Source: DASRAJ01 sp035638255 (GTDB lineage Bacteria > Bacteroidota > Bacteroidia > Chitinophagales > UBA10324). From it: a stretch of 64,000 nucleotides of DNA. Each line of letters starts with the position of its first letter. The stretch's first letter is position 1. The stretch lies in assembly GCA_035638255.1 (NCBI GenBank), contig DASRAJ010000172.1:1-64000 (forward strand), read 5' to 3'. The position numbers and the translations under genes were made by a program. The notes beneath the pieces are model-generated. The model was not told where the DNA came from and made no database searches. It saw only the letters and a program-made list of their open reading frames with translations. Positions 50,919 through 58,957 of this stretch are shown here, piece by piece.

Positions 50919-52124
50919 ATGACAAAATCAATCTTCATATTGGCGGTTACTTCATTATTTCTGAGCGATGGATGCGGACAAACAAATAGCCCGGCTTCTA
51001 AAAATAATACTCCATCAGAAGATGCGATAAAAATTAAAGTTGGTAAAGCACCCGGATGTGTTGAAGTTGCCGACTTAAACAACGACAAATTTCCGGACCT
51101 TATAGTTACCAATGAACAAGACAGCAGCGTAACCATTTTACTCGGTAAAGGCAAAGCTCAATTTCAAGAAGCAAAGGGTTCGCCTTTTCCTGCGGGGAAT
51201 GGAGTAAATGATATTGCTATCGGGGATTTTAATAAGGACGGCAATCCTGATTTAGCATTTGCCAATCACGAGCGACAATATTTAACCGTCTTATGGGGAA
51301 ATGGGCAGGGTAATTTTGCTGCCGCGCCTAACTCACCTTTTCCTGTAATGGTAAAACCGCATCCCCATGGCATTGCAACAGGAGATTTTAATAATGATGG
51401 AAGATTAGATCTGGCTACTGACGATTGGGGAAATAACGAGATAGAGATTTTATTCGGCGATAGCATCATGGGATTTAAAACGCCGGGAACGTATTTTAAA
51501 GTCGGGAAGATGCCTTATCAGCGGCTTCGCGCTGCCGATGTGAATGGCGATCATAACATTGACATCATCACGACAAACTTAGAAGGTGACAATGCCACAG
51601 TGCTTCTTGGTGATGGCAATGGAAGTTTTAATGAGGCAGCTGGTTCGCCTTTTCCCTGCGGTGATTCTCCTTTCGGGCTTGCTATAGGTGATGTGAATGC
51701 AGATGGAAAACCTGACCTTGCGATTGTTAATTCGCCCGCCAGCACCGGCGGAAGAACAGGTGTAAACGGAATGACCGTTCTCCTCGGAGATGGAACCGGA
51801 AAATTTATAATGATGAAAGGATCGCCTTATGACGCCGGAGAGATCCCTAATCGCATAGCAATCGGCGATGTGAATGGAGATGGTGTTAATGATATTGTAC
51901 TGTCGGACAATAACAGTAATAAAATCACTTTGTTTTTAATGAGCAAAGCCGGAAGTGTTTCATCCGCTTCAGTTATTACTGTTGGAAATCATCCTAAAGG
52001 TGTTGCCATTGCTGATTTGGATGGTGATGGAAAAGGTGACATTGTAGCTTGCAACAATACTGATGATGATATTTTAATAATCCCTGGCGGGAAGTTGGAT
52101 CAACGCCGTGTCCATGAAAAATGA
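50919..52124 (+). CDS. FG-GAP/VCBS repeat lipoprotein
   Basis: 401 residues. Signal peptide with probable lipidation at Cys 19 (FLSDGCGQ). Seven repeats each with a calcium-binding-like loop: DLNNDKFPD, DFNKDGNPD, DFNNDGRLD, DVNGDHNID, DVNADGKPD, DVNGDGVND, DLDGDGKGD. These make a seven-bladed propeller (FG-GAP/VCBS), typical of surface binding proteins; the ligand is not known. The last codons (RRVHEK) come from the dispersed repeat 52106-52139, so the 3' end has been rewritten by a repeat. Confidence 0.86.
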   Translation: MTKSIFILAVTSLFLSDGCGQTNSPASKNNTPSEDAIKIKVGKAPGCVEVADLNNDKFPDLIVTNEQDSSVTILLGKGKAQFQEAKGSPFPAGNGVNDIAIGDFNKDGNPDLAFANHERQYLTVLWGNGQGNFAAAPNSPFPVMVKPHPHGIATGDFNNDGRLDLATDDWGNNEIEILFGDSIMGFKTPGTYFKVGKMPYQRLRAADVNGDHNIDIITTNLEGDNATVLLGDGNGSFNEAAGSPFPCGDSPFGLAIGDVNADGKPDLAIVNSPASTGGRTGVNGMTVLLGDGTGKFIMMKGSPYDAGEIPNRIAIGDVNGDGVNDIVLSDNNSNKITLFLMSKAGSVSSASVITVGNHPKGVAIADLDGDGKGDIVACNNTDDDILIIPGGKLDQRRVHEK

Positions 52125-52139
52125 GACACGACTGGGGTA
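52106..52139. repeat. Dispersed CATTTTTCATGGACACGGCG repeat, copy 3 (reversed)
   Basis: CGCCGTGTCCATGAAAAATG then AGACACGACTGGGGTAC. It supplies the last codons and the stop of the FG-GAP gene and can fold as a hairpin (GTGTC/GACAC). Confidence 0.7.
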
Positions 52140-52177
52140 CGAAAACTGCTATCCCTCATAAAAGTCTTAGGAGCCAT

Positions 52178-52269
52178 CCCTCATGAATTCTAAGGATGCT
52201 TCCATCCCTCTTTCTTCCAATATCATGATTTCTCACGATTGACCTGCCCTGTCCGCCGCTTCATCTTTG
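52178..52269 (+). promoter_or_regulatory. Two-box promoter of YceI gene 52286
   Basis: Distal TCATGAATTCTAAGGATG (52181-52198), proximal ATCATGATTTCTCACGAT (52222-52239, same as at 28053), then CATCTTTG with G at 52269, the 49th base from 52221. The leader before the first ATG is only 16 nt. Confidence 0.7.
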
Positions 52270-52285
52270 TCCCGTCAATTTCAAA

Positions 52286-52891
52286 ATGAATGACCTCATG
52301 AAGCTCCTCACTTTTTTCATCATCATTTTCCTGAACATCGCGGGATTGCATGGTCAAAGTGTTTATACGATCCAAACCTCTGACATGGGCATAAAAGGAA
52401 CCTCCACCTTTCATGATTGGGAATTGAAAGCGACGAGAATAAGAGGAACGTGTGAAATGAATTGCGAGGGGCAGATGATCAAGGAAATTAAATCCTTCTA
52501 TTTAGAAATTCCTGTTAAAAGTTTGAAAAGTACTGAAGGAAGCAGCATGATGGATGACAAAGTGTATAGTGCTTTGAAATCAACATCCAATCAGAACATC
52601 ATCTTCCAGTTTGAAAAGATTAATTCCATGAGCCCTAATGGAAATGGCTGGGATGTTAATGTACAAGGAACATTTGCCATTGCCGGAGTAAGCCTGAGAG
52701 ACAATATGAATGTGCATGCTACCCTGGAACCTGACGGAACTATCACGTTTATCGGAAGCAAGAAAATAAGAATGAAAGACTTCAACGTCGAGCCGCCGAA
52801 AGCATTTCTTGGCGCATTAACCACGGGTAATGAAGTAGTAATAAGCTTTAATATAAACCTTGCAAAAAATTTAATCATCTCATCTAAATAA
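52286..52891 (+). CDS. YceI-family periplasmic protein
   Basis: 201 residues. Signal peptide about 1-24 (FFIIIFLNIAGLHGQ); a second ATG at 52298 is also possible. The mature part is a YceI lipocalin-like barrel: IKGTSTFHDWELKATRIRGT, FYLEIPVKSLKSTEGSSMMD, GTFAIAGVSLRDNM, RMKDFNVEPPKA. YceI proteins bind long isoprenoid or amphiphilic molecules in the periplasm. 30 bp before a porin-like gene and with a second YceI-like gene behind that, so a small envelope operon is likely. Member of the two-box regulon. Confidence 0.9.
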   Translation: MNDLMKLLTFFIIIFLNIAGLHGQSVYTIQTSDMGIKGTSTFHDWELKATRIRGTCEMNCEGQMIKEIKSFYLEIPVKSLKSTEGSSMMDDKVYSALKSTSNQNIIFQFEKINSMSPNGNGWDVNVQGTFAIAGVSLRDNMNVHATLEPDGTITFIGSKKIRMKDFNVEPPKAFLGALTTGNEVVISFNINLAKNLIISSK

Positions 52892-52920
52892 AATTAACTC
52901 TCACCAAAACAATTCTAATC

Positions 52921-54330
52921 ATGAAAAACCATTTCACAGTAGTAAGCTTGCTTTTTTTAGCGATGGCGGTTGCACAGTTTGCTTCTGCCCAAACCGGGGA
53001 CTTGCAATATTTCCGTCCTCTGGATCAAACCGGCATCAACATTTTTGAGCCCTCTAAAACAGACGATCAGCCGGCTTTTGACGGACTAAAACTCCGGCTC
53101 GGTGTGAGTCTCAGTCAGGATGCGCAACACCTGAAGCATTCCAACACGCCCACCTACGTACCCGAGAGTGAAACCAACCCGGTAAATTCAAACCTGTTAT
53201 ATGGTGCCGGAGCAAGTGGTGACTCTACATCGGCTACACTGGCCGGCTTCAACACCGCCATGGCGAATCTGTATATCAACGCGCAGTTGGCAGATGGCAT
53301 AAGAGTTTGTGTTGAATCCTACATGTCTTCACGTCACCATCCTGATTTTTGGGTGAAAGGTGGTTACCTGCAGATTGATAAGCTGCCAATGTTCGGTGAT
53401 CCGAAATGGTTCAGCAAATACATGCGGTTGAAACTCGGTCACTACGAACCCAACTATGGTGACATGCATTTCAGGCGTTCTGATGCAGGTAACTGCATCT
53501 ATAACCCTTTTGTAGAGAACTATATCATTGACGCTTACACCACAGAGATTGGCGGGGAGCTTTCACTGTTTCCTTTCAAAGGCTTGACTGCAGTTGCCGG
53601 GCTCACCACCGGACTTATGGAAGGCAACGTCACTCCCTATTCCGCAACAGCGCCTCCGGGGTTCACTGATCCGATCAAGAAAGATCCATCACTTCTATTC
53701 AAGCTCGCTTTTGATGGCAGCAATAAAGATTTGCGCTATCGCATTTCCGGATCTTACTATAGCAATTCCGGAAGCGTTGCAAACACGATGTATCTCGGTG
53801 ATCGCGCAGGGTCGCATTATTCAATGGTGATGGAGCAGGCGCGCTCGATGATATATGTTGAAGGAATTCCTACTGGTATAGGCCCCAGCACTACGTTAAA
53901 CAATAAGGACTCAGGTCGTTTTCTGCCGTTGTTCACGAACCAGGTAAGTTCTGTGATGGTGAACCCGTTTGTGAAATATAAAGGACTGGAATTCTTCGGA
54001 GCGTATGAGATCATTAAAGGAAGAATGGGTTTCGAAGCTCCCGGTGATCGCAAGTTTACACAGATAGCAGGAGAATTAGTGTTTCGTTTTCTCCCGAGAG
54101 AACAGTGCTATGTAGCAGCAAGATATAACACTGTCAAAGGAACACCCCTCTTTATGCAGAACGAGATTACCATCAATCGTGCAACATTCGCTGCAGGCTG
54201 GTTCCCGACCCGCAACATCGAACTGAAAGCTGAATATGTAAACCAGCAATACAAGGATTTTCCGGTTTATGATTACAGGTACAATGGAAAATTCAGTGGC
54301 GCGGTGGTGGAAGCTGTAGTTGGATTCTAA
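52921..54330 (+). CDS. Outer-membrane porin-like beta-barrel protein
   Basis: 469 residues. Signal peptide about 1-23 (LFLAMAVAQFASAQ). Alternating strands through the protein (LYINAQLADGIRVCVESYMS, MRLKLGHYEPNYGDMHFRRS, LAFDGSNKDLRYRISGSYYS, NIELKAEYVNQQYKDFPVYD) and the end VVEAVVGF with a terminal Phe, as in outer-membrane barrels. The GHYEPNYGDMHFRRSDAGN part is like porins that follow YceI genes in Bacteroidota. Substrate not known. Same transcript as 52286 is likely (29-bp gap). Confidence 0.8.
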   Translation: MKNHFTVVSLLFLAMAVAQFASAQTGDLQYFRPLDQTGINIFEPSKTDDQPAFDGLKLRLGVSLSQDAQHLKHSNTPTYVPESETNPVNSNLLYGAGASGDSTSATLAGFNTAMANLYINAQLADGIRVCVESYMSSRHHPDFWVKGGYLQIDKLPMFGDPKWFSKYMRLKLGHYEPNYGDMHFRRSDAGNCIYNPFVENYIIDAYTTEIGGELSLFPFKGLTAVAGLTTGLMEGNVTPYSATAPPGFTDPIKKDPSLLFKLAFDGSNKDLRYRISGSYYSNSGSVANTMYLGDRAGSHYSMVMEQARSMIYVEGIPTGIGPSTTLNNKDSGRFLPLFTNQVSSVMVNPFVKYKGLEFFGAYEIIKGRMGFEAPGDRKFTQIAGELVFRFLPREQCYVAARYNTVKGTPLFMQNEITINRATFAAGWFPTRNIELKAEYVNQQYKDFPVYDYRYNGKFSGAVVEAVVGF

Positions 54331-54502
54331 AAAAATAATTGGTGAGCGGAGTCGAATGATTGCGCAAGGCTTTAACCTTCCACTCTTCGGCTCCTCTCAG
54401 CATAACATGTAGGGACAATTAAGATGCAGATTGAAAATGCTTAAAAGATGATCCCTTGACCAAACAAATTTCAGAACCAAACACTAAATAAAACTTCATA
54501 CA

Positions 54503-55111
54503 ATGCTTTTGATGCTCTTTACTGCGCTTGGTTCATTCTTCCTGAATGGAAATACTACGAAGAATGCACCTGTGATCAAAAAGGTTGTGATATCAACAGA
54601 AAGCAAAATGTTCCTGGAAGGCAGCACGAACATCAATCTCTACAACTGCGATTGCCAGGATAAATTTTCGGAGATAGCAATGACCATTGAACAGGATGGT
54701 AGCCATGCCGTTTTTAACAATGCGAGGATTAAATTAAGAACGCAGGATTTCAATTGTCATAACGAACTATATAATTGCAATATCCGGAAAATTTTAGAGG
54801 CGGATAAATTCCCTTTTATCACCGTAGCACTTTTAGAAACATGGCAGGACTCTTCGTTTATGAAAAATGATAGTCATAGCTGGTTTAATGTGCTTTCGAG
54901 TATGAATGTTACCATTAAGCAGACCAGCAAGATTCAAACGGTTCGCGCCAAAGCTCAATCTATAGGGGAAAATAAATTCCGCATTGTAGGAGCACAAAAA
55001 CTACACATGAAAGATTTTGGCATCGAAGTTCCCAAATACATGGGTGGTCTTGTAAGGGTAGAAGATGAAATTGTTTTCAATTTTGACCTTGTGGTAGAGT
55101 TAATAAAATAA
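54503..55111 (+). CDS. YceI-like periplasmic protein
   Basis: 202 residues. Short signal segment (MLLMLFTALGSFFLNG). YceI pattern: MFLEGSTNINLYNCDCQDKF, the paired ILEADKFPFITVALLETWQD, VTIKQTSKIQTVRAKAQSIG, KLHMKDFGIEVPKYMGGLVR. Extra Cys residues (NCDCQ, FNCHNELYNC) that the first YceI lacks could form disulphides. A stop in frame just upstream fixes the start at 54503. Separated from the porin by 172 bp; it may have its own promoter. Confidence 0.82.
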   Translation: MLLMLFTALGSFFLNGNTTKNAPVIKKVVISTESKMFLEGSTNINLYNCDCQDKFSEIAMTIEQDGSHAVFNNARIKLRTQDFNCHNELYNCNIRKILEADKFPFITVALLETWQDSSFMKNDSHSWFNVLSSMNVTIKQTSKIQTVRAKAQSIGENKFRIVGAQKLHMKDFGIEVPKYMGGLVRVEDEIVFNFDLVVELIK

Positions 55112-55190
55112 TATTAAAAAAATTGCAGGCTCGAGTTGAAGGTTACCGGAAAGATCATAATGAAATAGCAGGGATTGCTGATTTTTTTGC

Positions 55191-55218
55191 AAGGGTTGCC
55201 ATTTGCGCAACCCTTTTT
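55191..55218 (+). terminator. Rho-independent terminator after YceI/porin cluster
   Basis: AAGGGTTGC (55191-55199) pairs with GCAACCCTT (55207-55215), followed by a T-run. Confidence 0.85.
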
Positions 55219-55250
55219 GTTTTGAACGCTATCTGATTCTATACAATAAA

Positions 55251-55420
55251 CCCGGAATTTGCAATTCGAAAATTTTTATCGCAAAGAACACGAAGCAAGA
55301 CGCAAAGAGTAGCGCAAGGAAAAAGTTGCAAATTTTCTGGTGTTACCCTTTTACGTTTTTTTTTCTGCGGAATTCTTTGCGCTCCCTTGCGGTTTATTTT
55401 ACTGAACTGCAAAATGCGGG
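55251..55420. mobile_element. MITE-like element, 170 bp, copy 2
   Basis: Starts CCCGGAATTTGCAATTC, ends GAACTGCAAAATGCGGG; flanked by the direct repeat ATAAA (55246-55250 and 55421-55425). The interior resembles copy 1 (AGCGCAAGGAAAAAGTTGCA against AGCGCAAAGAAAAAGTTACA). It lacks the GTCCGCAGGACTCTGCGAGC segment in both terminal repeats, which explains the shorter length. Confidence 0.88.
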
Positions 55421-55627
55421 ATAAACTTTTATCTGCAAACAGAAAATGTGTGAATCCTGTAACTTATTCTAAGAATTATGTAACGTGTCCGATTGACATG
55501 GATATATCTTTGGAGTTTTCAGAAATATTTTCTCTACCATTCAACAGCACAACAAAATGATTTTTAAATCATGCGCGATGCCTATTCATTCCTCGATCTA
55601 AGAGATCAATTCCACTCTCTTTCAACC

Positions 55628-56524
55628 ATGAGAAAAAAAATCTTTCTTCTTGCCTGTTGCTTTTCGCTGTTTGCTGCCTCACTCCGGGCGCAACCCTATA
55701 TTGATATTGTGAACGTTCAATATCAGCAATTCCTGAAAACGCCTTACACCAATAGCCCTGAGATGAACCTGTTCACCGGTGAATGGACGGCATCTGTTAC
55801 ACTTCCGCTGGTACTGAAAAATAAGGACATTATCCTTATAGGTGCTTCGTATGATCAACTGATTCTTCAAAGCAATGAAGGAAGTGCTACTACTACCACG
55901 AGGCTGCATGTTCCCGCTCTTCAGTTGGGTTATCTGCGTCAATGGAAAAATGAAAAGTGGAGTACGCTATTCTTTGTTCTTCCTAAAATAAGCTCTGATT
56001 TCACAAGCTTGTCAGGAGATGATTACCAGGCGGGAGGATTGGTGCTCATGAACTACAAAAAGAATAAAAAGATAAAGTATCACTTCGGGATATATTACAA
56101 CCAGGAATATTTTGGTCCCTTCTTTATCCCTTTGCTGGGACTTGATTGGAAAGTAAGTCCGAAGATCAACATCTTTGGAATACTTCCCTCGACCGCAAAC
56201 TTCGAATATAAATTCAACAAAATATTGTACGCCGGTGCTTCCTATAAATCCATCACAGCTTCTTATCGTCTTGGCGACGGAACATTCCTGCGGGACGGAG
56301 GCAAATTGGGGCATAACCAGATCAAGGTTTATGTGAATTTATATGCGACAAAAAATATAGTTTTTTATGCGGAGACAGGTTATACATTCCTGCGCAGCTA
56401 TCATCAGTACGATGCAGATAATGAGTTGCTTTCCGTGAACCCCGTGTATGAAAGCTTCAAAGACGGTTGGCTGTTTAATGTGGGTATCAGCTACCGGGTT
56501 CGTACGGATGAGGATGAGAAATAA
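55628..56524 (+). CDS. DUF6268 outer-membrane protein
   Basis: 298 residues from ATG 55628 (MRKKIFLLACCFSLFAASLR). Signal peptide about 1-21. Barrel-like strands over the full length (FTGEWTASVTLPLVLKNKDI, LQLGYLRQWKNEKWSTLFFV, YHFGIYYNQEYFGPFFIPLL, LNVGISYRV-like end LFNVGISYRV). The GLDWKVSPKINIFGILPSTA segment is typical of DUF6268. Function unknown; presumed outer membrane. Nineteen open upstream codons were left out because they precede a good signal peptide. Confidence 0.8.
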   Translation: MRKKIFLLACCFSLFAASLRAQPYIDIVNVQYQQFLKTPYTNSPEMNLFTGEWTASVTLPLVLKNKDIILIGASYDQLILQSNEGSATTTTRLHVPALQLGYLRQWKNEKWSTLFFVLPKISSDFTSLSGDDYQAGGLVLMNYKKNKKIKYHFGIYYNQEYFGPFFIPLLGLDWKVSPKINIFGILPSTANFEYKFNKILYAGASYKSITASYRLGDGTFLRDGGKLGHNQIKVYVNLYATKNIVFYAETGYTFLRSYHQYDADNELLSVNPVYESFKDGWLFNVGISYRVRTDEDEK

Positions 56525-56527
56525 ATG

Positions 56528-57361
56528 CTAAATCAGTTTCCTTAGCACTTCTAAATTCTTCTCATCCCAATGATCCTCCTTTTTCGTTTCAATCACTTTT
56601 GGAATGTGAGGGAAATTTTTCATGATATAACGAAAAGCATTCAGGCCAATCCTGCCTTTGCCAATGTGTTCATGACGATCGAGATGAGAACCAAGATCGC
56701 CTTTTGAATCGTTGAGATGAAAGGCGCAAAGATTTTTCAGCCCGCAGATTTTATCGAAGGAATCAAGAGTGTTTCCAATTCCTTTCTCTGTTCGAATATC
56801 AAATCCCTGCACAAAAGCATGACAAGTATCAAGGCAGAATCCAATACGATCACTTGCCGCTTCATCGTAAATGAATTTCAGGTTTTCGAACGGGCCGCCA
56901 ACGCTGCTTCCCTGTCCCGCAGTGTTTTCGAGGGCAATGATGACTTTACTGTTTAAAGTGTTTTTCAAAACCTGTTTCAATCCCTTTGCGATGTTATGCA
57001 TCGCTTGTTCTTTTGTTTGTTCACCGGCAGCGCCGGGATGCAATACACAAAACTTCAAACCCAATTCGGTACAGCGTATCACTTCTTCAGTCAAAGCACT
57101 TATAGTTTTTAAATGAATCTCACTGTTAGCATTTCCGAGATTGAGCAAATAAGAGCAATGAGAAAAAATAGTTTTCACTTTTGATTGCTTCCAGGCAGAG
57201 GAAAATTTTTTCTTCTCTTCTTCTGAAATCGGCCTGGCTTTCCATTGCCTTTGATTGCGGGTAAAGATTTGAAACGTGTCAATGTTTTTCGAAGCAGCTT
57301 CAGTGAAAGCATTTTCTAAACCACCGGCAACGGAACAATGAACACCGAGCAAGATTGACAT
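56528..57361 (-). CDS. nfo: Deoxyribonuclease IV (endonuclease IV)
   Basis: 277 residues from ATG 57361 (MSILLGVHCSVAGGLENAFT); the upstream open frame is not part of the family. An AP endonuclease that cuts 5' of abasic sites in base-excision repair, with a three-zinc TIM barrel. Metal and active-site segments are present: GVHCSVAGG, FSHCSYLLNLG, VIALENTAGQG, GFCLDTCHAFVQGFD, HLNDSKGDLGSHLDRHEHIG. Length normal (about 280). Its 5' side meets the enoyl-CoA hydratase stop at 57462 after 100 bp that include a CCCGAT/ATCGGG hairpin (57430-57446). Confidence 0.95.
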   Translation of the reverse strand: MSILLGVHCSVAGGLENAFTEAASKNIDTFQIFTRNQRQWKARPISEEEKKKFSSAWKQSKVKTIFSHCSYLLNLGNANSEIHLKTISALTEEVIRCTELGLKFCVLHPGAAGEQTKEQAMHNIAKGLKQVLKNTLNSKVIIALENTAGQGSSVGGPFENLKFIYDEAASDRIGFCLDTCHAFVQGFDIRTEKGIGNTLDSFDKICGLKNLCAFHLNDSKGDLGSHLDRHEHIGKGRIGLNAFRYIMKNFPHIPKVIETKKEDHWDEKNLEVLRKLI

Positions 57362-57429
57362 AAGAGGTAAGACGAAAGAAATAAGACAAAGACGAATTAA
57401 GAAAATCCGAAATCGAAACTCTGACCTGT

Positions 57430-57446
57430 CCCGATTTTTTATCGGG
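57430..57446. repeat. CCCGATTTTTTATCGGG hairpin
   Basis: A 6-bp perfect stem with a 5-nt T loop between nfo and the enoyl-CoA hydratase gene on the same strand. It may reduce read-through, but the T-run lies in the loop. Confidence 0.45.
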
Positions 57447-57461
57447 AATTCCGAAATCAAT

Positions 57462-58241
57462 TTATTTTCCCTTAAAGATTGGGGCACGCTTTTCCAGGAA
57501 CGCTGCAGTTCCTTCTTTGAAATCTTCTGTATTCATACACCGCGAAAATTCATCTATCTCAATTGCAAAACCATCTTCACCTTTTTCAAAATGTGCATTC
57601 ACACATGCGATGATCTGATCAATGACAAGCGAAGATTTTGTTTTGATCTTGTCAAGAATGGATTTGCATTTGGGAAGAAGCTCTTCGATTGAAGTGACGT
57701 AATTGACTAATCCGAGATCAAGTGCTTCCTGAGCAGAGATCATATCACCTGTAAGAAGCAACTCTATCGCTTTTCCTTTTCCGGCATAACGCGGAAATCG
57801 CTGCGTACCACCATAGCCCGGAATGATTCCCAGGTTAATTTCGGGCTGACCGAATTTTGCGTTCTCACTTGCAATGCGCAGATGACAAGCCATTGCCAGC
57901 TCACATCCGCCCCCAAGTGCGAAGCCGTTCACGGCAGCGATCACCGGCTTTGAGGTGCTTTCAATTTTATTGAAAATGCGATGACCGTTCTCACTCATTG
58001 CTTTTGCCTGCTCTGAAGTGAAACTGGTGAACTCTGAAATGTCAGCGCCTGCAACAAATGCCTTGGGTCCGGCACCCGTGAGAATGACCCCGCGGATTTC
58101 ATCATTGGAATTTACCTCATCAAAAACCTGGTCGAGTTCCTTTTGCACCTGCTGATTGAGTGCATTGAGTTTCTCGGGACGGTTGATGGTGATGGTGAGA
58201 ATGCCTTCGTTGAGATCAGTCATTAAGGTTTGATACATCAT
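57462..58241 (-). CDS. Enoyl-CoA hydratase/isomerase family protein
   Basis: 259 residues. Crotonase fold enzyme that adds water to 2-enoyl-CoA in fatty-acid or amino-acid breakdown. Seen: ITINRPEKLNALN, oxyanion segments AFVAGADISEF and GFALGGGCELAMAC (first catalytic Glu in GCELA), FGQPEINLGIIPGYGGTQRF (second Glu in PEINLG), ending AFLEKRAPIFKGK. Both Glu point to a true hydratase. Length normal. Two Met codons at the start (MMYQTLMTDLNEG); any of the first is possible. The next gene upstream (58277) is not a metabolic partner. Confidence 0.94.
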   Translation of the reverse strand: MMYQTLMTDLNEGILTITINRPEKLNALNQQVQKELDQVFDEVNSNDEIRGVILTGAGPKAFVAGADISEFTSFTSEQAKAMSENGHRIFNKIESTSKPVIAAVNGFALGGGCELAMACHLRIASENAKFGQPEINLGIIPGYGGTQRFPRYAGKGKAIELLLTGDMISAQEALDLGLVNYVTSIEELLPKCKSILDKIKTKSSLVIDQIIACVNAHFEKGEDGFAIEIDEFSRCMNTEDFKEGTAAFLEKRAPIFKGK

Positions 58242-58276
58242 GCTGTGATTTATGAATTATGATTTTAGGATGTAGG

Positions 58277-58825
58277 TTACTTGAGCGAAGGAATTTTAAA
58301 ACCGATGGGTTTTCGATTTTTTATTTCCGGCTCCAGGAGTTCTTTGATGGTTTGGAAAATGAGAATGATTTTTTCATCATGATCCTGAACGGATTTTTCC
58401 ATCTCTTCCAATTTGTGAAGCATGTCTTTATGTGAGCTAATCATTTGCCGCATCTTCACAAACTGACGTATGATCTCTATATTAACAGCGATTGCTCTTT
58501 CGGAATTTAAAACTGACGACAGCATTGCAATGCCCTGTTCTGTAAACGCCATAGGCAGAGCGGGACTATATCGAACACTTGCAGGAAGGTTATCACAAAT
58601 TGTGATAAGCTCCTTCCATTCAGTTTTGGTTAAAACGAACATGAAATCGCGGGGAAAGCGACGCAGGTTTCGTTTAACTTGCTGCTTCAAAGCCCTTGTT
58701 TCAACCCCATAAAGAAAAGCTAAATCAAAATCGAGCATCACTTTTTCTCCCCTGATCAAATAAATTCTTTGTGAAATAAATTCCTCCGTAAACCGGATTG
58801 AAGGCAATGATTTCTTTTTTTTCAT
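58277..58825 (-). CDS. ORF6N-domain DNA-binding protein
   Basis: 182 residues from ATG 58825 (MKKKKSLPSIRFTEEFISQR). ORF6N domain about 15-105: IYLIRGEKVMLDFDLAFLYG, TRALKQQVKRNLRRFPRDFM, FVLTKTEWKELI, then the usual MAFTEQGIAMLSSVLNSERA, VNIEIIRQFVKMRQM and a coiled-coil end (MLHKLEEMEKSVQDHDEKII). The segment ITICDNLPASVRYSPALP, which varies between relatives, carries a copy of the upstream palindrome (58590-58608). The longer frame to 58957 would translate three palindromes and is less likely. Probable phage-derived regulator; target unknown. Confidence 0.85.
   Translation of the reverse strand: MKKKKSLPSIRFTEEFISQRIYLIRGEKVMLDFDLAFLYGVETRALKQQVKRNLRRFPRDFMFVLTKTEWKELITICDNLPASVRYSPALPMAFTEQGIAMLSSVLNSERAIAVNIEIIRQFVKMRQMISSHKDMLHKLEEMEKSVQDHDEKIILIFQTIKELLEPEIKNRKPIGFKIPSLK
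58590..58608 (-). promoter_or_regulatory. Palindrome inside ORF6N gene
   Basis: TTATCACAAATTGTGATAA, 19 bp, same core TCACAAATTGTGA as the two upstream sites. Flanks GGAAGG and TCCTTCC (58584-58617) extend the symmetry. Confidence 0.7.
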
Positions 58826-58861
58826 GGCAGATTCTTTAGTTGCCGAATTGAATTTCTCAAG

Positions 58862-58955
58862 CCTGAGGCACCAATTTGGCACCTCAGGATAACCACTTAA
58901 AATCTCGAGGTCACAAATTGTGACCTCAAGTTCAGGTATCACAAATTGTGATACC
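58862..58955 (-). promoter_or_regulatory. Three palindromes upstream of ORF6N gene
   Basis: 58862-58888: CCTGAGG / CCTCAGG arms around CCAATTTGG. 58907-58927: GGTCACAAATTGTGACC with arms to GAGG/CCTC. 58935-58955: GTATCACAAATTGTGATAC with outer G/C. The last two share the 13-bp core TCACAAATTGTGA and have centres 28 bp apart. They lie between the stop of 58958 and the ATG at 58825. Likely binding sites for the ORF6N protein itself. Confidence 0.7.
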
Positions 58956-58957
58956 AA

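Larger units (their letters stand above)
55112..55627. other. Gene-free stretch with terminator and MITE
   Basis: Holds the terminator at 55191-55218, the MITE copy 55251-55420, and then AT-rich DNA before the DUF6268 gene. No gene seen. Confidence 0.7.

Noticed and set aside
58826..58957. Upstream extension of the ORF6N protein
   Set aside because: It would translate the palindromes themselves; the ATG at 58825 gives the usual family start with the Lys-rich beginning.
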